Shown: positions 11,243 through 21,503 of the stretch, piece by piece
How positions within the stretch are numbered: position 1 is the first letter of the stretch
How the letters are laid out: each line of letters opens with the position of its first letter
Source of the DNA: Hemileia vastatrix
Taxonomy: Eukaryota; Basidiomycota; Pucciniomycetes; Pucciniales; Zaghouaniaceae
Direction of reading: 5' to 3'
Length of the DNA stretch: 64,000 bases
Assembly (NCBI GenBank): GCA_030280995.1
Contig: JASXTE010000015.1
Span: forward strand, 124,001 to 188,000
Notes under the pieces: generated by a model
What the model was told of the DNA's origin: nothing
The model's input: only the letters and a program-made list of their open reading frames with translations
Databases searched by the model: none
Position numbers and translations under genes: made by a program

Positions 11243-14200
11243 AGAACTATTGATTAATTGGTATTTGACCTTTGTGCCTCACTCATATTTATCATTTGAT
11301 TGATTTTTGTCACCATTATGTTATTAATATTATAAGTATAGCAAAAACTCGTGTGCCAAATGCATACCGGGTGATGTTACACCTTTTATAATATTATTAA
11401 ATAAAGGTAAAAAAATATGAAAATGATTTGTTTTACAAAAAATAAATTGATATCCAAAAGCAATATGAGGGATAAAAAGGTAAAATTAAAGGGATAAAAT
11501 ATGAAATAAAAAATTAAAGTGAAATTCCTCCCATCAAGAGCAAGGAGACATGATGGGGTGAATGCCCACCAGTGGCACTAAACTTGGACTATAATTTCTT
11601 TTTTGTAAAAATAAAAAAAAATCCACTGGAGCTTTACCAAAACTTCAGGATGACAATTTTGCCATATCAAACAACTTCTAGTGCAATTATTGAAGAAAAA
11701 TTCATCTTCATTGCAATAGAGAGAATTGATCACATCAGACTGCATGTGACCAAAAGTGTCCAGCACAAGTTCGGCCGAACTTGTGCTGGACACTTTTATG
11801 ATGGAGGTTAGCTAGGGTGGAATTTTTCTTCAGTTCATCTGGTATTTCTTATAAACATGTCCACTGGTATTTGATCTTTGTGCCTCACTCATATTTATCA
11901 TTTGATTGATTTTTTGTCACCATTATGTTTTAATATTATAATTATAGAAAAAACTCATGTGCCAAATGCATACTGGGTGATGTTACACCTTTTATAATAT
12001 TATTAAATAAAGGTAAAAAAATATGAAAATGATTTGTTTTCCAAAAAAAAAAATTGATATACAAAAGCAATATGAGGGATAAAAAGGTAAAATTAAAGGA
12101 ATCAAATATGAAATAAAAAATTAAAATAAACATACTGCCATCAAGAGCAAGTAGACATGTTGGGGAAAATGTCCACCAGTGAGGCTAAACTTGGACTATA
12201 ATTGCTTTTTTGAAAAACAAAAAAGTGCCAATCTGAGGTTTAAAAAAACATCAGCATAACCATTTAGCCATATCAAACAACTTCTAGTTCAATGATTGAG
12301 AGAGAATTGATCACACCAGACTGCATGTGACAAAAAGTGTCCAGCACAAGTTCGGCCGAAATTGTGCTGGACACATTTATGATGGAGAGTAGCTAGGGTA
12401 GAATTTCTCTTCAGTTAATCTGGTATTTCTCATAAACATGTCCATTGGTACTTGATCTTTGTGACTCACTCATATATATCATTTGATTAATTTATTGTCA
12501 CCATTATATTATTAATATTATAAGTATAGCAAAAACTCGTGTGCCAAATGCATACCGGGTGATGTTACACCTTTTATAATATTATTAAATAAAGGTAAAA
12601 AAATATGAAAATGATTTGTTTTACAAAAAATAAATTGATATACAAAAGCAATATGAGGGATAAAAAGGTAAAATTAATCTCAAAGAGATCAATTATGAAA
12701 AACAAAATACTAGTAAAATTCTTGCTCTCAAGAGCCAGTAGAAGTGTTAAAAAAAATGGGAGCCATCAGGGCTAAATTGTAATAAGTGACCTTTTTTTTA
12801 AAGATAAAAAATTATACACCTGAGGTTGGGAAGAACAACAGGTGGATGATTCACCTAAACAAAACTGCTTGTAGTGAAGTTTAATAAAAAATGTTTTTTG
12901 TTGCCATATAGAGAATTGATCCCATCTGACTGCACGTGACTAAAAGTGTCCAGCACAAGTTCGGCCGAGCTTGTGCTGGACACTTTTATGATGGAGAGTA
13001 GCTTGGGTGGAAATTTTCTTCAGTTGCTTCATCTTGTATTTCTCATAAACATGTCTACTGGTATTTGATCAGTCTGTATCTTTCATATTTATCATCCGAT
13101 TAATATTTTATCACCATTATATTATTAATGTTATTAGTATAGCAAAAACTTGTGTGCCAAATGCATACCATGTGAAGTTATACCTTCAATAATTTTTTAA
13201 AATAGATGTAAATAAATATGGAAAGGAATAGTTTTACAAAAATTAAATTGAAATTTGAAAGTAAAAAGAGGAATAAAAGAGTAAAATAAAAGTCAAAGAG
13301 TTAAAATATGAAATAAATACTGGTAAAATTCCTGCTATCAAGAGCCAGTAGAGGTGTTAAAGCAAATGGGAGCCATCAGGGCTTAGTTGTAATAAGTGAC
13401 CTTTTCTTTAAAGATAAAAAATTATACACCTGATATTGGGCAGAACAGCAGGTGGATGATTCAGCTAAACCAAACTACTTCTAGTGAAATTTGATAAAAA
13501 ATTTTTTTTGTTGCCATACAGAGAATTGATCCCATCTGACTGCACATGACCAAAAGTGTCCAGCACAAGTTCGGCCGAACTTGTGCTGGACACTTCTATG
13601 ATGGAGAGCAGCTGGGGTAGAATTTTTCTTCAGTTCATCTGGTATTTCTTACAAACATGTCTACTGGTATTTTATCTTTGTGCCTCACTCATAGATATTG
13701 TTTGATTAATTTTTTGTCTTAATTATATTATTAATTATATAAGTATAGCAAAAAATCGTGTGCCAAATGCATACTGAGTGATGTTACACATTTTATAATA
13801 TTATTAAAAAAATGTATAAAAATATTAAAATAATTTATTTTAAAATTTATTAATTGATATCCAAGAGCAATATGAGGAATAAAAAATTAATTTAAAGCGA
13901 TCAAATATGAAAAAAGAAATCCAAGTATTATTGCTAATATCAAAGGCCAGTAGAGATGTTGAAGAAAATGAGAGCCGTCAGGGATAAATTGTACTTAATT
14001 GATTGTTTTTTAAAGATAAAAAATTGTGTACCTGTGGTTTGGATGAACTCTAGGTAGATAATTCAGCTATATCAAACTACATCTAGTGAAGTTTCTTATC
14101 AAATAATTTTTTTCATTTCCATAGAGAGAATTGATCCCATATGACTGCACCTGACCAAAAGTGTCCAGCACAAGTTCTGCCGAACTTGTGCTGGACACTT

Positions 14201-17200
14201 TTATGATGGAGAGTAGCTAGGGTGCAGGTATTCTTCAGTGCAACTGTTATTTTTTTAAAACATGTTAAATGGTATTTGATCTTTCTGTGTTATTCATATT
14301 TTATTATCTGATTAATTTTTTGTCATTAGAATTTTATTAATTTTATTAGTACAGAAAAAACTTGTGCGCCAAATGCATGCCATGTTATATTACACCTTTT
14401 ATAATATTATTAAAAAATGTTAAAAAAATATGAAAATGATTTCTTTTCCAAAATTATAAATTAATATCCAAATGTAACATGAGTGATAAAAAAATAAAGT
14501 AAAAGAGATCAAATATGAAAAAGAAAAATTCAAGAAAAATTCCTGCCTTCAAGAGCCAGTAGAGGTGTTGAAACAAATGGGTGCCATCAGGGCTAAATTT
14601 GATAAAATTTAATTTTTTTTAAGAATAAAAAATTTTTCACCTGAGGTTTGGAAAAACTCAAGGTGGATAATTCAGCCATACCAAACTACTTCTAATGTAA
14701 TTATTTAGCATTTTTTAATTTAATTTCCACAGAGAGAATTGATCCCATCTGACTGCACCTGAACAAAAGTGTCCAGCACAAGTTCGGCCGAACTTGTGCT
14801 GGACACTTTTATGATGGAGAGTAGCTAGGGTGGAAGTGTTTCTCAGTACATCAGTTTTTGTTTTTCACATTTCTATTGGGTTTTTAACTTTTTTTTATCA
14901 TTCATATTTATCTTATAATTAATTTTTTGTCACCATATATATTATTAATGTTTCTAGTATAGCAAAAACCTGCATGCCAAAAGCAAAATTGGTGATGTTA
15001 CAACTTTAATAATATTATTATATAAAGTTAAAAAAATATGAATATGTTTAGTTTTTAAAAAAATAAATTGATATTTAAAATTAAAAAGAGTAATAAAAAA
15101 GTAAAATGAAAATAAATGGGATCAAATACGAAATAAAAAATACAAGTAAAATTTTTACTATCAAGGGCCAGAAGTGGTGTTGGGACAGTTGGGGACCCCT
15201 AGGTCAAGACTTGGTCTAAACTTACTTTTATGTATAGCTAACAAATTTTGAACTGAGGTTTGGACAGACATCCAGGGGACAATTTTACAATATTAAACAT
15301 TCTTTACTTCAATAATTGAGTGAAATATCATTTTTTTTTTGCCATAGAGAGAATTTATCTCATATGACTTCATGCAACCAATAGTGTCCAGCACAAGTTC
15401 GGCCGAACTTGTGCTGGACACTTTTATAATTGAGAGTAGGCATACAGCAAATCTTCTTAAACTCAAAAGGGATCTCTTATAAACATTTCCACTGGAATTT
15501 GATCTTTCTGTGTCATTTAAATTTACCATTTGATTAATTTTTTGTCATCATTATATTGTTAACGTTATTACTATAGTAATAACTTGTGTGAAAAATGCAT
15601 ACCAGGTGGTGTTCCACCTTTAATCTTATCTTATTAAATAAAGGTATAAGAGTATGAAAATTATTTATTTTAAAAATTAAAAATTGATATCCAAAGCAAT
15701 ATGAGCAATAAAAAAGTAAAATAAAAGGGATAAAATAAGAAAAAAAATCTAAGGAAAATTCCCACTATCAATAACAAGTAGAGGTGTTAGATCAAATGTG
15801 CACCACCAGGGCTAAACTTGCACTATATTTTCTTTTTTGTTAAACAAAAGAAAGTGTCCTGATGAGTTTTAAAAATTCATCAGGAGGACATTTTGGCAAT
15901 ATCAAACTACTTATTGTGCAATGATTGAGCAAAATGTCATTTTCATTTCCATAGAGTAAATTTATCACATCTGACTGCATGCAACCAAAAGTGTCCAGCA
16001 CAAGTTTGGCCGAACTTATGCTGGACACTTTTATGATGGTGAGTATCTAGGGTACAGGTCTTCTTCAGTTCATCAGGTATTCCTTATAAACAAATCCACT
16101 TGTATATGATCTTTCTGTGTCATTCATATTTATCATTTGATTCATTGTTTTTCACCATTATAATTTTAATGTTATTAGTATTGAAAAAATTTGTAAGCCA
16201 AATGCATACTGGGAGATGCTACATCTTTCATAATCTTATTAAATAAAAGTAAAAAAATATGAAAATTATTAGTTTTACAATAAATAAATTGATATTTGAA
16301 AGCAAAAACAGGAATAAAAAAGTAAAATAAAAGTGATTAAATATGAAATTAAACATTCAAATAAAATTTCTGCCATCAAAGATAATTTGAGTTTTCAGAC
16401 TAAATTTGCACCACCAGTTCTAGATTTGGAATATTTTTTCTTTTTTTTAAAATTAATAAAAGTGTCCACCTGATGTTTTCCAAAAAATCAGGAGGATAGT
16501 ATAGCAGTATAAAGCTACTTCTTGTGCAATGATTGAGCAAAAATTCATTTTAACTTCCATTGAGTAAATTTATCCCATCTGACTGCATGCAACCAAAAGT
16601 GTCCAGCACAAGTTCGGCCGAACTTATGCTGGACACTTTTATGATGGTGAGTATCTAGGGTACAGGTCTTCTTCAGTTCATCAGGTATTCCTTATAAACA
16701 AATCCACTTGTATATGATCTTTCTGTGTCATTCATATTTATTATTTGATTATTTTTTAGTCACAATTATATTATTAATGTTTTTAGTATAGCAAAAAAAT
16801 GTGTAATGAATGTACACTGGATGATTTTACAACTTTAATAATATAATATAATAAATATAAAAAAATGTGAAAGTTATCAGTTTTACCAAAATAAAATTGA
16901 TATTTAAAAGCTAAAGGATAAATAAAAGGGTAAGATTAAAATTAAAGATATCAAACATGAAATAAAGATATTAAGTATAATTTCTGCTATCATGAGCCAG
17001 TGGAGGCTTCAGAAAAAATGGGCACCATCATAGATTAACATGGATCAAATTTACTTTTTACAAAAGGAAAAAATTGTCTACCTTAGGTTTGGACAAACTT
17101 ACAGGGGATAATTTGTCTATGTAAAACTACTTTCAGTGCAATGATGGAGTGATAATTCAGTCTCATTTCCATAAAAAGAATTGATTGCGTCCGACGGCAT

Positions 17201-19870
17201 GCAACCAAAAGTGTCCATCACAAGTTTGGCCAAACTTGTGCTGGACAATTTTATCATGAAGAGTATCCAGGATGCAAGTCATTTTTAATCATCTGAAATT
17301 TCTTATAAACATTTCCACTGTTATTAAATCTTTGTACCTCACTCATATTTATCAATTGATTAATTTTTTGTCACCATTATATTATTAATATTATCAGTAT
17401 AGAAAAAAAATGTGTGCCAAATGAATACTGGGTGATGTTACACCTTTTATAATATTATTAAATAAAGGTAAAAAAATATGAAAATGATTTATTTTACAAA
17501 AAATAAACTTCTATCCAAAAGCAATATGAGAGGAATAAAGTAAAATAAAAGAAATCAAAGATGAAAATTAAAATCTAAGTTAAATTCCTGCCATAAACAG
17601 AAAAAAGAGATGTTGAATTAAATTAGAACAATCAGGGCAAAACTTGCACTAAATTTTCTTTTTTGTAAAAATAAAAAAAAAATCCACTTGAGCTTACCAA
17701 AACTTCAGCATGAAAATTTTGCCATATCAAACTACTTCTAGTGTAATTTTATATCAAAAATTTATCTTCATTTCCATAGAGAGAATTGCTCCCATCTGAC
17801 TTCACCTGACCATAAGTGTCCAGCACAAGTTCGGCCGAACTTGTGCTGGACACTTTTTTAATGTAGAGTAGCTAGGGTAGAATTTTTCTTCAGTTCATCT
17901 AGTATTTCTTACAAACATGTCTACTGGTATTTTATATTTGTTCCTCACTCATTAATATCATTTGATTAATTTTTGGTCGCCATTATATTATTAATTTTAT
18001 AAGTATAGAAAAAACTCATGTGCCAAACGCATACCAGGTGATGTTATGCCATTTATAATATTATTAAATAAATGTATAAAAATATGAAAATAGTTTATTT
18101 TAAAAATTATTAATTGATATCCAAAAGCAATATTAGGAATAAAAAATTAAGTTAAAGGGATCAAATATGAAAAAAGAAATCCAAGTAATATTCCTACTAT
18201 CAAAGGCCAGTAGAGGTGTTGAAGCAAATGAGAGCCATCAGGGATAAATTGTACTAAATTGAATTTTTTTCAAAGATAAAAAATTGTGCACCTGTGGTTT
18301 GGATGAAATCTAGGTAGAAAATTTGGCTATGTAAAACTACTTCTAGTGAAGTTTTTTATCCAAAAAATTTTTTTCATTGCCATAGTGAGAATTGATCTCA
18401 TATGACTGCAACTGACCAAAAGTGTCCAGCACAAGTTTGGCCGAACTTGTGCTGGACACTTTTTTGATGGTGAGTATCTAGGGTGCAGCTCTTCTTCAGT
18501 GCAACTGGTATTTTTTAAAACATATCCACTGGTATTTGATCTTTGTGTTTTATTAATATTTTATCATTTGATCAATTTTTTGTTACCAGTATATTATTAT
18601 TTTTATTAGTATAGCAAAAAAACATGTGCCAAATGCTTACAGGGTGATGTTAAACCTTTAATAATTCTATTAAATACAGGTAAAAAATTATGAAAATGAT
18701 TTGTTTTACATAAAATTAATTGATATCTAAAAGAAAAAAAAGGGATAAAAAGAAATAGGTTGAATAATAGGGATTTTATATGAAATTAAAAATTCAAGCT
18801 AAATGCCTACTTTCAAGGCTCAGAAGAGGTGTTGGATAAAATGGGCATCATCAGGAATAAAATTTTACTTAATTTGATTTTTTGAAAAACTAAATGAAGT
18901 TTTCAACTGATTTTTTTCCAATATTTAGTTGGACACTTTATCTATATCAAATTACTTCTAGTACCATGATTGACCAAATTAAATCCTCATTTCCATATGC
19001 AGAATTGATCCCATATGGCTGGACCAGGCCAAAGGTGTCAACCACAAGTTTGAGAATTCTTCTGGTGGACACTTTTATGATGGATAGTAGTAGGGTGCAA
19101 GTCTTCTTTAGTTAATCTAGTATTCCTCATAAACATTTCCAACTTATTTTTGGCCAAAAATCAGGTGGAAAGTTTTTCCATATAAAATTACTTCTAATTC
19201 CATGATTGACTAAAAATTGATTCTCATTGCCATATAGAGAGTTGATCCCATATGACTGGATCTGGCAAAAGTGTCACCACAATTTTTGATAAACTTAAGT
19301 TTGAAAATTTTATGATGGAAAGTAATTGCAAGTCTTCTTCATTTCATCAAGTAATCCTCATAAAAATTTCCACCTGTATTTTTGCCAAACTTCAGGTGGA
19401 CACTTTGGCCATATTAAATTAATTCTAGTTCCATTTTGATAAAAAACTGATACTTATTGCCATATATAGATATTAAACCCATAAGACTGTGCCTTTCCAA
19501 AAGTGTCTACCTGAATTATGGCTAAACCTCAGTTGGACACTTTTATGATGCAGAGTAGCTAGGGCAAAAGTATTCTTCAGTTAATTTGGTATTCATAATA
19601 AATTTATCCTCCTGAAGTTTATCCTAACTTGAGGTGGACAATTTTGGAAAGCACCAGTTAGTCACTATCCATCAAAAAAGTGTTCACCAAAATTTTGGCT
19701 AAACTTGTGGTGGACCCCTTTGATCAGCCACAGTCAGATGAGATCAACTCTTTAGATGGGAATGAGGATGATGTTTTGGTCAATCATGGAAATAGAAGTA
19801 GTGTGATGTGGCCAAATTACCCCCCTGAAGGTCAGACAAACCTCAGAAGGAATTTTTTTAGCAGGTAGTA
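11243..19870 (+). repeat. ~606-bp tandem satellite, each unit centred on a 46-bp palindrome
   Basis: The half-site AAAAGTGTCCAGCACAAGTT is followed by CGGCCG and its mirror. Palindrome starts are 11,752, 12,333, 12,952, 13,552, 14,157, 14,766, 15,380, 15,987, 16,595, 17,207, 17,812 and 18,418, giving spacings of 581-619 bp. At least two copies (11,752-11,797 and 14,766-14,811) are perfect over 46 bp. All these units share one orientation: GAATTGATCCCATCTGACTG before the palindrome and ATGATGGAGAGTAGCTAGGG after it. The spacer (outer parts CACTCATATTTATCATTTGA and TGTGCCAAATGCATAC) has diverged far more than the palindrome. Degenerate short units (about 180-240 bp) follow at about 19,030, 19,268, 19,499 and 19,678. 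The last of these (about 19,650-19,870) lies in the opposite orientation. Short antisense frames recur only because the DNA repeats. Confidence 0.92.
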
Positions 19871-20453
19871 ACTGAGAAAAATCCATTTATCAGAAGGAAA
19901 ATCTTTTATTGGATAGATGCCAAGGTTTCATACTTGTGTATTATGGTCAGTATTAATTTTGAAAGAGTCTGTCCAAGCAATTTCATTGCCCATCATGACT
20001 CATTTTGTTTTAAATGTTTCAAACTGCGTGATACAGTATTAAGGTGTCACATAGTATAATTAAGTTCTATTACGTGCCCTCCTATGATGCCTAAATTTAT
20101 AATTTAATATCTTACATAATAATTTTTTTTATATAAATTCATCAATATTTTTTTTTGTTATCAAATTTAATAGAGCAAGTATCCTGAATTATTATATATG
20201 CATTAGCTTAGGTTAGATCAATTTGTGCTCAATTTGTTCTCATCAGAGGACCAAAATCAAGTTCTGGAGGATCAACTTGTGCATAATTTGGAATCAGTTG
20301 ATATTCTGTCTATAATCAATCTGAGAATAAATGCAAATCTAACTCTAATTTACTTATGTTTATAAAGTATTCATAAACCTGGCATATTTAAGGGACACTC
20401 TGAATTTCAAGAGAGGGGATTGCTAGCAATTCACCCCTAGATTTCCCGTGGTG
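19871..20453. other. E1 right subterminal region
   Basis: AT-rich DNA with no gene. The last ~250 bp (from about 20,200) are homologous to the right end of E2: both contain TGTGCTCAAT, GATCAACTT and AAATGCAAATCTAACTCTAA before the TIR. Such shared subterminal blocks are a common place for transposase binding sites, but no site is defined here. Confidence 0.6.
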
Positions 20454-21503
20454 ATTCTACCTTACAAGATGCAAAGTTTATTCGTTTTCTAGATGGTAAT
20501 AAGGGTTATCATCAGATCCCTGTTGAAAATAATTCTCGAAATTTCTTGCTTATTGCTACTCATATGGGAATATATAAGTATGTTAAAATGCCATTTGACA
20601 CTAAGAATGCTCCTCAGTTTTTCAAAAAGTAATGGATAGCACATTTCATCAGGAAATAACTGAAGGATGGTTAATAGTATATATTGATGACATTATAATT
20701 TTTTCTAGGACTTTTGATGAGCAGTTTTCCTCAAAAAATGTATGAAATTAACATGAATTTATCCTTAAAAAAGTGTAAATTTGGTTTTCAATCCTTAAAT
20801 GTCTTTGGTCATGTTGCGTCAGGTTTACAAATCTGTGTAGATCAAAACAAAGCTGCTGCAATTCAGAATGTGAAGGCACCAACTTCTGTGAAATAAATCC
20901 AAAGTTTCTTAGGTATTTGTGGCTACTATAGACAATATTTAAAAAATTACAATTCATAGCCTTACCTCTTACAAAACTGACCAGAAAAGATGTAGCTTTT
21001 ATTTGGAATGAGGAAACACAAAAAGCTTCTAATACATTGAAAAAATGTTTAATTACTGCCCCAATCCTGGCTCTCCCAGGTTTCAATAAACCTTTTGTCC
21101 TCTACACAGATGAAAGTTTTGTTTGACTAGGAGCTACCCTCCACCAGAAATAAATTATTAATGATAAAAATTCAGAGTTTTAATTTTTTATATTTCAAGA
21201 ACTTCAAGAAATAGTGAATTGAAATATGGTTCCACTCAATTAGAGAGTTTAGCAGTTGTATGGGCCCTAGAAAAACTTCATTATTACGTGAATGACCAGA
21301 AATTTGAATTTTTTACAGACTTTAGTGCAGTAAAATTACTCTTAAGCCTGAAGACACCAAACAGACATATGTTTAGGTGGCAACTAGCTGTTCAAGTGTA
21401 TAGGGGTAGAATGACAATCATTCATAGAGCTGGTAATTTTCATTCAAATGTGGATATGCTGTCAAGATTGCCTTTACCAAATAATGATTCCAATCCTGCC
21501 TAT
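20454..21503 (+). pseudogene. Gypsy-B1 RT and RNase H fragment
   Basis: This is collinear with B3 from the RT block FLDGNKGYHQIPVE through the catalytic YIDDIIIFS (about 20,685) to the RNase H motif LESLAVVWALEKL and the end motif LSRLPLPNNDSNPAY, where E2 is inserted. Several stops and indels break it (for example near 20,630, 20,894, 21,125 and 21,182). It is the direct continuation of the sequence left of E1 and so proves that E1 is an insertion. Confidence 0.8.

Larger units (their letters stand above)
9949..20453. mobile_element. E1: 10.5-kb TIR element carrying a palindromic satellite
   Basis: The left end reads CACCACGGGAAATCTGGGGG and the right end, reverse-complemented, CACCACGGGAAATCTAGGGG. 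Similarity continues about 50 bp with a GCTAGC-centred palindrome inside each end. ATT flanks both ends (9,946-9,948 and 20,454-20,456), and Gypsy-B1 RT sequence is collinear across the site, so E1 is an insertion with a 3-bp duplication. The first ~270 bp and last ~250 bp are homologous to those of E2. No transposase or any convincing long ORF is inside. Contents are left subterminal DNA, an ATGCAT minisatellite, an ~8.6-kb satellite and right subterminal DNA. The TIR and 3-bp duplication suit CMC/EnSpm-like or PIF-like elements; the superfamily is inference. Confidence 0.82.

Noticed and set aside
11578..11793. Antisense ORF with relatives at 15,293-15,529 and 15,840-16,028 and a plus-strand relative at 19,680-19,868
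   Set aside because: Their similarity follows from the repeated DNA; the frame is broken in most units and has no domain. The plus-strand copy reflects the inverted terminal unit.
11243..19870. CRISPR-like reading of regularly spaced palindromic repeats
   Set aside because: The spacers are homologous ~560-bp satellite sequence, not unique 30-40-bp spacers; the setting is eukaryotic with no cas-like genes. It is a tandem satellite.
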